DNA of 64,000 bases from CAZOVB01 sp046541415. GTDB taxonomy: Bacteria; Planctomycetota; Phycisphaerae; SM23-33. Location of the stretch: positions 80,115 through 144,114 of the forward strand of contig JBKHDI010000002.1 in the NCBI GenBank assembly GCA_046541415.1. Reading direction: 5' to 3'. Numbering within the stretch: the first letter of the stretch is position 1; each line of letters begins with the position of its first letter. Below, piece by piece: positions 1 through 8,469 of this stretch. The translations under genes were made by a program, and so were the position numbers. The notes below the pieces were generated by a model. The model was not told the origin of the DNA, ran no database searches, and saw nothing but the letters and a program-made list of their open reading frames with translations.

Positions 1-2565
1 CTCAAGCTCCGCCGCACCGTCCAGGAGCGCATGAGCCTCAAGGACCCCGACGAGCTGACCAAGATCGCCGAACTGGTCAACTCCAAGTCCATCAGCTCGA
101 GCATCGACTATTTCTTCGGCCGCGGCGAACTGTCGCAGGTCGTCGACCAGCAGAACCCGCTGGCCCAGCTGACCCACGAGCGTCGCTTGTCGGCGTTGGG
201 CCCGGGCGGCCTGAACCGCAAGCGTGCGGGCTTTGAAGTCCGGGACGTGCACATCAGCCACTACGGCCGGATCTGCCCGATCGAGACGCCGGAAGGCAAT
301 AACATCGGCCTGATCAGCTCGATGGCCATCTACGCCGGTATCGACGAATACGGCTTTTTGACAACTCCCTACCGCTCTTCCAAGGGCGGCAAGGTGGCCA
401 ACGACGTCGTCCACCTGCGGGCCGATGAGGAGATGGAATCGGTGCTCGCTCCGCCGGATGCCCTGGAAAAGGGACCGCGCGGCGGGGCGGCCAAGCTGCC
501 CGAAGAGCACGTCCTGGCCCGCGTCAATGGCGAGTTGACGATGGTCGACGGCAACGAGGTCAACTACGTCGACATTTCGCCCAAGCAGACGGTGGGTGTC
601 TCGGCCTCGCTGGTTCCGTTCCTCGAACACGACGACGCCAACCGCGCCCTGATGGGCTCGAACATGCAGAGACAGGCCGTGCCGCTCGTCCGCACCGAGC
701 CCCCGGTGGTCGGCACGGGCATGGAGAAGGTCGTTGCGGCCAATTCCTCCATGGTCGTCCGCGCCCGCAAGGACGGGGCGATCAGCTATGTCGACGCCGA
801 ACGCATCGTCATCGACAACGCGGATGAGTACGAACTGCGCAAGTTCGAGAAGCTCAACGAACGGGCCTGCATGAACCAGAAGCCGCTGGTCAAAGAGGGC
901 CAGCGCGTCAAGAAGGGCCAGATCATTGCCGACGGCTCGGCGACCAGCAACGGCGAGTTGGCCCTGGGACGCAACGTCCTGGTTGCCTTCATGCCCTTCG
1001 ACGGATTCAACTTCGAAGACGCCATCCTCATCAGCGAGAAGCTGGTCAAGCAGGATGCCTTCACCTCCGTCCACCTCGAAGAGTACGAAGTGGAGATCCG
1101 CGAGACCAAGCTGGGACGCGAGGAATTCACCCGCGATATCCCGAACGTCTCCGAGCGGGCCCTGCGGAACCTCGACGAGCACGGCGTGGTGACCGTCGGC
1201 ACCCGCGTAGGCCCCGGCGACATCCTCGTCGGCAAAGTCTCGCCGAAGTCCAAGAGCGAGCTGAGCCCGGAAGAAAAGCTGCTGCACGCGATCTTCGGCC
1301 GCGCCGGCGAGGACGTCAAGAACGACAGCCTCGAACTGCCCGCCGGCGAAGAAGGCGTGGTGGTCGGCACGCGGCGGTTCAGCCGTCGGATGCATCAGAC
1401 CGACGAGCAGAAAAAGGCCCTCAAGGCCGAGATGGAAGAATACCGCACGGACATGAACCGGCGGATCATCAAGGTCTTCCGCATGATGGCCGACGAGATC
1501 AACGAAGTGCTCGGCCAGGCGATGGTCGACCCCTCGACCCGCCAGAAGGTCGGCCAGAGCGACATCGAAGAGGTCATCCTCGAACAGGTCGAGTCTTTCA
1601 CGCCCGCCTGGATCAAGACCTCCAAGGATGCGGCCAAACAGCAGGCCGTGGAAATCTACGAGCGCTATTGGCCCCGCATCCGGGAGATTACCAAGGAACG
1701 CGAACGGCGCCTGGAGCACATGAAGCGCGGCGACGAATTGCCCTCCGGCGTGCTGGAGATGGTCAAGGTCACCGTGGCGACCAAGCGTCAACTGGGCGTG
1801 GGCGACAAGATGGCCGGCCGACACGGCAACAAGGGCGTTATCGCCCGAATCCTGCCGGAAGAAGACATGCCCTTCCTGGAAGACGGCACGCCGGTGGAGA
1901 TCGTCCTCAACCCGCTGGGCGTACCGGGCCGTATGAACCTCGGACAGATCCTCGAGACGCACCTGGGCTGGGCCGCGGCGGTCCTGGGCTTCCAGGCCGT
2001 TACGCCCGTCTTCGACGGTGCCCGGGAAGAGGAGATCTTCGAGGCGATCCGCGAAGCCAACGAGCATGTCCGCCAGCGTCGCGAAGACCTGGAGGTCATC
2101 CAGAACGCCGGCGACAGCGAAGAGCTGCTGGCGATCATGCCCGTAGATGCCAAGATGCGCATCTACGACGGTCGTACCGGCGAGCCGCTGGAGCAGAAGA
2201 CCACGGTCGGCTACATCTACATGAACAAGCTGCACCACCTGGTCGACGAGAAGATCCACGCCCGTGCGACCGGCCCGTACTCGTTGATTACCCAGCAGCC
2301 GCTGGGCGGCAAGGCGCGGACGGGCGGCCAGCGATTCGGCGAGATGGAAGTCTGGGGCCTGGAGGCCTACGGCGCCAGCTACACCTTGCAGGAACTGCTG
2401 ACCGTCAAGAGCGACGACGTCGAGGGCCGGACCAAGATCTACGAGTCGATGGTCAAGGGTACCAACACCCTCGAGGCCGGCACGCCGGTGAGCTTCGACG
2501 TGCTGTGCAACGAGTTGCGCGGCCTGGGACTGAACATTCAGCTGGAGAAGAAGCGTCTGATCTAG
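1..2565 (+). CDS. rpoB: RNA polymerase beta subunit (5' truncated)
   Basis: This is the C-terminal 854 residues of the RNA polymerase beta subunit. The frame is open from base 1, so roughly the first third of the protein lies before the window and the ATG at 31 is only an internal methionine. The rifampicin-pocket segment lies at about 130-200 (LSQVVDQQNPLAQLTHERR). It is followed by the RICPIETPEG block, the active-site segment GDKMAGRHGNKG at 1801-1836 and the clamp motif FGEMEVWGLEAYGA near 2335-2375. Against E. coli numbering D516, H526 and S531 are kept, whereas F514 is V, S522 is A and K527 is E. rpoC follows after 88 bases, the standard arrangement, so the two are very probably co-transcribed. 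Confidence 0.98.
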   Translation, partial: LKLRRTVQERMSLKDPDELTKIAELVNSKSISSSIDYFFGRGELSQVVDQQNPLAQLTHERRLSALGPGGLNRKRAGFEVRDVHISHYGRICPIETPEGNNIGLISSMAIYAGIDEYGFLTTPYRSSKGGKVANDVVHLRADEEMESVLAPPDALEKGPRGGAAKLPEEHVLARVNGELTMVDGNEVNYVDISPKQTVGVSASLVPFLEHDDANRALMGSNMQRQAVPLVRTEPPVVGTGMEKVVAANSSMVVRARKDGAISYVDAERIVIDNADEYELRKFEKLNERACMNQKPLVKEGQRVKKGQIIADGSATSNGELALGRNVLVAFMPFDGFNFEDAILISEKLVKQDAFTSVHLEEYEVEIRETKLGREEFTRDIPNVSERALRNLDEHGVVTVGTRVGPGDILVGKVSPKSKSELSPEEKLLHAIFGRAGEDVKNDSLELPAGEEGVVVGTRRFSRRMHQTDEQKKALKAEMEEYRTDMNRRIIKVFRMMADEINEVLGQAMVDPSTRQKVGQSDIEEVILEQVESFTPAWIKTSKDAAKQQAVEIYERYWPRIREITKERERRLEHMKRGDELPSGVLEMVKVTVATKRQLGVGDKMAGRHGNKGVIARILPEEDMPFLEDGTPVEIVLNPLGVPGRMNLGQILETHLGWAAAVLGFQAVTPVFDGAREEEIFEAIREANEHVRQRREDLEVIQNAGDSEELLAIMPVDAKMRIYDGRTGEPLEQKTTVGYIYMNKLHHLVDEKIHARATGPYSLITQQPLGGKARTGGQRFGEMEVWGLEAYGASYTLQELLTVKSDDVEGRTKIYESMVKGTNTLEAGTPVSFDVLCNELRGLGLNIQLEKKRLI

Positions 2566-2653
2566 TCGCGCTGCGACAGGACCGGAAGCAGATTCTCTGA
2601 ACCAAATAAACGGCCTTTCCAAAGCCAAACACCCGATAGGGAGCGCTGAAGCA

Positions 2654-5600
2654 ATGGCAGAAAGTGTATACGACCGGATCAACGATTACGGGTCGGTCAA
2701 GATCATGCTCGCTTCGCCCAACGACATCCGCAGTTGGTCGTTCGGCGAGGTCAAGAAACCGGAGACCATCAACTACCGGACATACCGTCCGGAGAAGGAT
2801 GGGCTGTTCTGCGAGCGGATCTTCGGTCCGGAAAAGGACTGGGAGTGCGCGTGTGGAAAGTACAAGGGCACGAAGCACAAGGGCATCATCTGCGATCGCT
2901 GCGGCGTGAAAGTGACCCACTCGCGCGTCCGCCGCAAGCGGATGGGCCACATCAACCTGGCCGCCCCGGTTGTGCACATCTGGTTCTTCAAGGCCCTGCC
3001 GTCCCGCCTCGGCACGCTGCTGGGCATGAAGACCGCCGACCTGGAAAAGGTCATCCTCTTCCAGGATTACGTGGTCACCGACGCGGGCAACACCCCCCTG
3101 AAGTACAAACAGCTGCTGAACGAAGAAGAATACCGCGAGGCCTACAGCAAGTACCGTGACGACTTTACCGCCCAGATGGGCGCCGAAGCGATCCGCTCGC
3201 TGCTGGAAAAGCTCGATCTGGAAGAAACCGCCGCCGAGCTGCGCGATGGCCTGAGCAAGACCAACTCCAAGCAGAAGATCAAGGACCTGACCAAGCGTCT
3301 CAAGCTGGTCGAGTCGATCCGCACCTCCGGCAACCGCCCGGAATGGATGGTCATGGAAGTGATCCCCGTGATCCCGCCGGACCTGCGCCCGCTGGTCCTG
3401 CTGGAATCGGGCAACTTCGCCACCAGCGACCTGAACGACCTGTACCGCCGGATCATCAACCGGAACAACCGCCTGAAGAAGCTGATGGACCTCAACGCCC
3501 CCGAGGTCATCATCCGCAACGAAAAGCGGATGCTCCAGCAGGCCGTCGACGCCCTGTTCGACAACAACCGCTGCCGCCGCCCGGTCCAGGGCACGGCCAA
3601 CCGTCCACTCAAGTCCCTGACCGACATGATCAAGGGCAAGCAGGGACGCTTCCGCGAGAACCTGCTGGGCAAGCGCGTCGACTACTCCGGCCGAAGTGTC
3701 ATCGTCATCGGCCCGGAACTGGCGCTGAACCAGTGCGGCCTGCCGAAGAAAATCGCCCTGGAGCTGTTCCAGCCGTTCATCATCCGCAAGCTGAAGGATC
3801 GCGGCCTGGCCGATACGATCAAGTCGGCCAAGAAGATGCTCGAACGTCGCGACAAGGAGATCTGGGACGTCCTGGAAGAGGTGATTTATCAGCACCCGGT
3901 GATGCTCAACCGCGCCCCGACGCTGCACCGGATGGGCATCCAGGCCTTCGAGCCGGTCCTGGTCGAGGGCAACGCGATCAAGATTCACCCGCTGGTCTGC
4001 AAGGGCTTTAATGCCGACTTCGACGGCGACCAGATGGCCGTCCACCTGCCGCTTTCCGTCGAGGCCCAGGCAGAGACCCATGTGCTGATGCTGGCGACGA
4101 ACAACTTGTTCTCCCCGGCCAACGGCTCACCGATGATGGCCCCGTCGCAGGACATCGTGCTGGGCATCTACTACCTGACCAGTTCGCAGGGCCATATCTG
4201 GGTCAAGGAAGGTCTGCACAAGGCCCAGGTCTCCGAAGACCAGGCCTACCCGACCTTCGCCGGTCCCAATGAGTTGATCAGCGCCTATGACCGCAAGCTC
4301 ATCGGCATGCACGCCACCGTGCTGCTGCGGGTACCCAAGGACAGCGAAGTCGTCGACGCCGACGGGATCAAGACCGTCGAGAACGGGCGGATCCTGACAA
4401 CCGCCGGCCGGGCCATCTTCAACGACATCCTGCCCGAAGGCATGCCCTACTACAACTACCCGCTGGGTGCCAAGGGCGCCGGCCGCGTGATCAGCGATAC
4501 CTACGCCCGCCTCGGACGCAAGGCCACGCTGGAACTGGTCGACGACATCAAGCGACTCGGCTTTAAGTATTCCACCCTGGCGGGCCTGAGCTTCGGGATC
4601 ACCGACGCGAAGATCCCCGAAGCCAAGGCCGAGATCCTCGACCGGGCCCAGGCCCGCGTCGACAAGATCGAGGACGACTTCAAGGCCGCCGCGATCACCC
4701 AGGGCGAACGCTACAACCAGATCATCGACGTCTGGATCCACGCCCGCGAAGAGGTCACCCGCATGCTGATGGGGACCCTCCAGCAGGACGCGGGCCCCGA
4801 CCCGGATGACAAGAACTACCTCAACCCGGTCTACCTGATGACCGACTCGGGCGCCCGTGGCAAGATCGACCAGATCCGCCAGCTGGCCGGCATGCGTGGC
4901 CTGATGTCCAAGCCCTCCGGCGACATCATCGAAACGCCCATCAAGGCCAACTTCCGCGAGGGCCTGACCGTGTTGGAGTACTTCTCCTCGACCCACGGAG
5001 CCCGCAAGGGTCTGGCCGACACCGCCCTGAAGACCGCCGACTCGGGCTACCTGACGCGTAAGCTCGCCGACGTGGCCCAGAACGTGATCGTCAACGAGAT
5101 CGACTGCGGCACGCTGCAGGGCATACAGAAATCCGCCATCTACAAGGGCGAACAGGTCGACGTGCCTCTGCGCGAGGTGATCATCGGCCGCGTTGCCCGT
5201 GAGAATATCGTCAACCCGATCAGCGACGAGGTGATCGTCTCGGAAAACGAGGTCATCAGTACCGAAGCCGCCGGGAAGATCGAAGACCTGGGCCTGGAGA
5301 CCATCCGCGTCCGCAGTCCGCTGACCTGCGAAAGCCCCCTGGGCGTCTGTGCCAAGTGCTACGGTACCGACATGTCTACCGGCAAGCTGGTCGAAGAGGG
5401 CATGGCCGTCGGAATCATCGGCGCCCAGTCGATCGGCGAGCCGGGCACGCAGCTGACCATGCGTACGTTCCACACCGGTGGTGTGGCCACCCGTGCAGTG
5501 GTCGACAACGAGATCTCCGCGGCCATGCCCGGTACGATCAAGTTCAATGAACTGCGGGCCGTGGAAGCCAAGATGGGCAAGACCAGGGCCCTGGTCGCCC

Positions 5601-6967
5601 TGAAGCGCAACGGCGAGGTCGTGATCGTCGACGAGAAGGACCGCGAACTGGACAAGTACAAGGTCCCGTACGGTGCGGTGATCATGGTCAACGAGGGCGA
5701 CAAGGTCAAGGCCGGCCAGCGGCTGGTCACCTGGGACCCGCACCGGGTTCCGATTCTCGCCGAGGCCGCCGGTGTCGTCCGCTTCCAGGACATCGAAGAG
5801 GGCGAGACCGTCCGGATCGAGTCCGAGCGTCAGGCCCGTCGCTACGTCGTGATCGAGCACAAGGGCGAGAAGCACCCGCGGATCGTCATCGAAGGCAAGG
5901 ACGGCAAGATCCTGGACTTCCACTACCTGCCCGCCAAGGCCCGTATCGAGGTCGAAGAGGGACAGGAAGTCGAGCCGGGCGACCAGCTGGCCCGCCAGCC
6001 GCGCGAAATCTCCGGTACCCAGGACATCACCGGTGGTCTGCCCCGTGTGACGGAAATCTTCGAGGCCCGCAAGCCCAAAGAGCCCGCCGCGATGGCGGAG
6101 ATTTCCGGCATCGTCGAGTTGCGGACCGACAAGCGTCGCGGCAAGATGACGGTTATCGTCCGATCCGAGTCGAGCATGGAGCGCGAGCACCATATCCCGC
6201 ACGACCGACACCTGCTGGTTCACACCGGCGACTACGTCGAGGCGGGCGAACCGCTGACCGAGGGCCCGCTGGTTCCGCACAGCATCCTGTCGATCCGCGG
6301 CGAGGAAGCCCTGCAGAACTACCTGCTCGGCGAGATCCAGAGCGTCTACCGCTCGCAGGGCGTGACGATCAACGACAAGCACATCGAGATCATCCTGCTG
6401 CAGATGCTGCGGAAGGTCCTGGTAGAAAATGTCGGAGATACCGAGCTTCTGCCCGGAGATGTGGTTGACAAATTCCGCTTCCGTGGCGAGAATAGCCGGC
6501 TCGCTGTATCGCTCAAGATCGTCGAACCCGGTGACACCGAGTTTGCCGAGGGCCAGATCGTCCCGCGTCGCGAGGTCGAGCAGGCCAATATTGACGTCGA
6601 AGCGCGAGGCGGCGAACCGGCCAAGACCCGCAGGCCCCGGCCCGCGACGGCCAAGACCCTGCTGCTGGGGATCACGAAGGCATCGCTGCAGTCGGAGAGC
6701 TTCCTCTCGGCTGCGAGCTTCCAGGAAAGCACGAAGGTGTTTACGGAGGCGTCGCTGGCCGGCAAGGTCGACGATCTGCGAGGCCTGAAAGAGAACGTGA
6801 TCCTGGGCCACCTGATCCCGGCCGGGACGAGCTTCAAGCCGTACCTGGACATGCAGGTCAAGAAGCTGGTGGAACTGGCGGACTTCGCCCCGTTCGAGCC
6901 CAGCGAAGAACTGACCGACGCGGAGATCACCCAGGCCGTCCAGCAGGCCCTGAGCGGACAAGGCTGA
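2654..6967 (+). CDS. rpoC: RNA polymerase beta' subunit
   Basis: A complete beta' subunit of 1437 residues, forming the catalytic core of RNA polymerase with RpoB and RpoA. The N-terminal zinc-binding domain shows CACGKYKG and CDRCG within residues 70-90. The Mg-binding motif NADFDGD is encoded at 4010-4030 (Asp455, Asp457 and Asp459). MLNRAPTLHRMGIQAF precedes it. The bridge-helix and trigger-loop region includes GAQSIGEPGTQLTMRTFHTG near 5430. The second zinc site is CESPLGVCAKCYG near 5330. The ATG is preceded by AGGGAGCG. Length and domain order are ordinary. Very long open frames on the opposite strand are shadows of the GC-rich codon use. Confidence 0.99.
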   Translation: MAESVYDRINDYGSVKIMLASPNDIRSWSFGEVKKPETINYRTYRPEKDGLFCERIFGPEKDWECACGKYKGTKHKGIICDRCGVKVTHSRVRRKRMGHINLAAPVVHIWFFKALPSRLGTLLGMKTADLEKVILFQDYVVTDAGNTPLKYKQLLNEEEYREAYSKYRDDFTAQMGAEAIRSLLEKLDLEETAAELRDGLSKTNSKQKIKDLTKRLKLVESIRTSGNRPEWMVMEVIPVIPPDLRPLVLLESGNFATSDLNDLYRRIINRNNRLKKLMDLNAPEVIIRNEKRMLQQAVDALFDNNRCRRPVQGTANRPLKSLTDMIKGKQGRFRENLLGKRVDYSGRSVIVIGPELALNQCGLPKKIALELFQPFIIRKLKDRGLADTIKSAKKMLERRDKEIWDVLEEVIYQHPVMLNRAPTLHRMGIQAFEPVLVEGNAIKIHPLVCKGFNADFDGDQMAVHLPLSVEAQAETHVLMLATNNLFSPANGSPMMAPSQDIVLGIYYLTSSQGHIWVKEGLHKAQVSEDQAYPTFAGPNELISAYDRKLIGMHATVLLRVPKDSEVVDADGIKTVENGRILTTAGRAIFNDILPEGMPYYNYPLGAKGAGRVISDTYARLGRKATLELVDDIKRLGFKYSTLAGLSFGITDAKIPEAKAEILDRAQARVDKIEDDFKAAAITQGERYNQIIDVWIHAREEVTRMLMGTLQQDAGPDPDDKNYLNPVYLMTDSGARGKIDQIRQLAGMRGLMSKPSGDIIETPIKANFREGLTVLEYFSSTHGARKGLADTALKTADSGYLTRKLADVAQNVIVNEIDCGTLQGIQKSAIYKGEQVDVPLREVIIGRVARENIVNPISDEVIVSENEVISTEAAGKIEDLGLETIRVRSPLTCESPLGVCAKCYGTDMSTGKLVEEGMAVGIIGAQSIGEPGTQLTMRTFHTGGVATRAVVDNEISAAMPGTIKFNELRAVEAKMGKTRALVALKRNGEVVIVDEKDRELDKYKVPYGAVIMVNEGDKVKAGQRLVTWDPHRVPILAEAAGVVRFQDIEEGETVRIESERQARRYVVIEHKGEKHPRIVIEGKDGKILDFHYLPAKARIEVEEGQEVEPGDQLARQPREISGTQDITGGLPRVTEIFEARKPKEPAAMAEISGIVELRTDKRRGKMTVIVRSESSMEREHHIPHDRHLLVHTGDYVEAGEPLTEGPLVPHSILSIRGEEALQNYLLGEIQSVYRSQGVTINDKHIEIILLQMLRKVLVENVGDTELLPGDVVDKFRFRGENSRLAVSLKIVEPGDTEFAEGQIVPRREVEQANIDVEARGGEPAKTRRPRPATAKTLLLGITKASLQSESFLSAASFQESTKVFTEASLAGKVDDLRGLKENVILGHLIPAGTSFKPYLDMQVKKLVELADFAPFEPSEELTDAEITQAVQQALSGQG

Positions 6968-7035
6968 GACGAATACAACGACTGAAACCAAAAGAACATA
7001 TAGATTGCATACCGCATCGCAACTGAGGACGTAGA

Positions 7036-7407
7036 ATGCCCACGATCAACCAATTGGTCCGGAGACCTCGCCAGAAGGTCGTCAAGAAGAAGAAGAACGT
7101 CGCCCTGGAGCAGAGCCCCCAGCGTCGCGGCGTCTGCCTGCTGGTCAAGACGGTCACCCCGAAAAAGCCGAACTCCGCCCTGCGGAAGGTCGCGCGTGTG
7201 CGTCTGACCAACGGCCGCGAGGTGACGGCGTATATCCCGGGCATCGACCACAACCTCCAGGAACACAGCATCGTGCTGATCCGCGGCGGTCGTGTTCGCG
7301 ACCTGCCCGGCGTGCGGTACCACATCGTCCGCGGCACGCTGGACGCCCTGGGCGTCGACGGCCGCAAGCAGGGACGCAGCAAATACGGCACGAAGAAGCC
7401 CAAGTAA
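7036..7407 (+). CDS. rpsL: 30S ribosomal protein S12
   Basis: S12, 123 residues, a decoding-centre protein of the small subunit. PKKPNSALRKVARVRLTNG and the C-terminal RKQGRSKYG are typical. The lysine at the first classical streptomycin site (PKKPNSA) is kept. The second site, normally GGRVKDLPGVRYH, reads GGRVRDLPGVRYH; codon 88 is CGC at 7297-7299. K88R is a known streptomycin-resistance substitution in Mycobacterium tuberculosis and E. coli (K87 when Met is not counted). The gene lies 68 bases after rpoC, with GAGGA before the start, and begins the str block rpsL-rpsG-fusA. Confidence 0.98.
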   Translation: MPTINQLVRRPRQKVVKKKKNVALEQSPQRRGVCLLVKTVTPKKPNSALRKVARVRLTNGREVTAYIPGIDHNLQEHSIVLIRGGRVRDLPGVRYHIVRGTLDALGVDGRKQGRSKYGTKKPK

Positions 7408-7428
7408 CCGACGACAGACAGAATCTCT

Positions 7429-7525
7429 CACGCTCGCCATTTCGTGGGCGAGAGTACTGGAACGCATACACCAGGGCCTCCCCAAAGGCCCCCAGGAAGG
7501 ATGAGACCGCCACCGCTGGTGGCGG
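7429..7525 (+). promoter_or_regulatory. Hairpin series in the rpsL-rpsG gap, candidate S7 control site
   Basis: Three inverted repeats lie in the 134 bases between rpsL and rpsG. A CTCGCC/GGCGAG stem spans about 7429-7453. A 6-bp stem GGGCCT/AGGCCC lies at 7474-7491. A perfect 8-bp stem CCGCCACC/GGTGGCGG with loop GCT lies at 7507-7525 and abuts the GGGAGA ribosome-binding site of rpsG (ATG 7542). In E. coli, S7 represses its own operon by binding the rpsL-rpsG intercistronic RNA. A similar role here is an inference from position and structure only; no sequence match to the E. coli site was established. Confidence 0.4.
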
Positions 7526-7541
7526 GAGAACAAGAGAAGAC

Positions 7542-8018
7542 ATGGGATACAAACGATTCACCGCATCGACGACGCAACTGACCCCGGACCCGCGCTATAA
7601 CAGCAAGCTGCTGGCCAAGTTCATCAACGTGATGATGCTGGATGGCAAGAAGTGGGCCTCGCAGAAGATCATGTACCAGGCCCTGGACATGATTTCCTCG
7701 AAGATCAAGGACACCCCCGCGATCGAGGTCTTCGAAGAAGCGATCCAGAACATCAAGCCGTTGATCGAGGTCCGCTCGAAGCGCGTCGGCGGTGCCAACT
7801 ACCAGGTGCCCATGCAGGTGAATTCCAAGCGACAGCTGTCGCTGGCGATGCGGTGGGTTCGCGATGCGGTCCGCAAGACCTCGGGCCGTCCGATGTACCA
7901 GCGGATCGCCAACGAGATCATGGCCGCCTACAACGGCGAAGGCACGGCGATGCAGACGCGCGAGAACGTGCACCGCATGGCCGAGGCGAACAAGGCCTTC
8001 GCGCACTTCGCCTGGTAG
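7542..8018 (+). CDS. rpsG: 30S ribosomal protein S7
   Basis: S7, 158 residues, a primary 16S rRNA binder that nucleates assembly of the 30S head. Typical segments are YNSKLLAKFINVMMLDGKK near the start, IKPLIEVRSKRVGGANYQVP in the middle and REDVHRMAEANKAFAHF-like sequence (here RENVHRMAEANKAFAHF) at the C-terminus. Length is normal. The ATG is preceded by GGGAGAACAAGAGAAG, with a strong hairpin directly upstream that could regulate initiation. Confidence 0.98.
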   Translation: MGYKRFTASTTQLTPDPRYNSKLLAKFINVMMLDGKKWASQKIMYQALDMISSKIKDTPAIEVFEEAIQNIKPLIEVRSKRVGGANYQVPMQVNSKRQLSLAMRWVRDAVRKTSGRPMYQRIANEIMAAYNGEGTAMQTRENVHRMAEANKAFAHFAW

Positions 8019-8469
8019 CGACGAGTCATGCCGTCGGGCCGGCGGTGGCGCTGGCCTGATGCTACATAGAATGATGGAAATTCATCGGCCTCAAGGCGAT
8101 CGTGCCTTTTGGTCGAAGCTTGCCGAACCGCCTTACCGCCAGGTCAGGCGGCAGAAACGGTAGCGTTTAACCCGCTGGATGGCGACATTCGGCGGCCCCG
8201 GTCGGCCAAAGCGGGCCGGGGCTCAGCAGGCTGATCCGAAGGTATCGGATCGGCTGGAGATATAACAACCGGGTCGGCCTGTGCGGCTGTGCTGCTCTCC
8301 AGCGTAGCCCGAAGGTCGACAGCCCGTCGCGTCACGGCGACGGTCGATGCACTGGCGAACAGCCTTCCTTACGGCTTCTTTCTGCGCCCGAACCCGATAC
8401 CGGGCCCGCAGGCAGGGGCGTGTGGGCGGCTTACCCGAATTACGATAACGTCAAGCAGACACAGTAGAC
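8019..8469 (+). promoter_or_regulatory. 451-base gap before fusA with consecutive hairpins
   Basis: No convincing gene lies here; the short open frames have no recognisable features. In a stretch that is otherwise tightly packed, this gap holds three back-to-back inverted repeats. The first is a 9-bp stem GCCCCGGTC/GGCCGGGGC (one G-T pair) at 8195-8222. The second is a perfect 7-bp stem GATCCGA/TCGGATC with loop AGGTA at 8233-8251. The third is a 7-bp stem CTGGAGA/TCTCCAG closing a larger domain at 8254-8302. A further GTCGC/GCGAC stem lies near 8328-8343. None is followed by a T-run, so simple termination is unlikely. A regulatory leader or small RNA for fusA is the leading idea, unproven. 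Confidence 0.4.

Noticed and set aside
4127..6991. 954-codon open frame on the minus strand opposite rpoC
   Set aside because: It lies entirely opposite a highly conserved gene, has Leu/Asp/Val/Gly-rich low-information sequence and no motif. High-GC codons leave such antisense frames open by chance.
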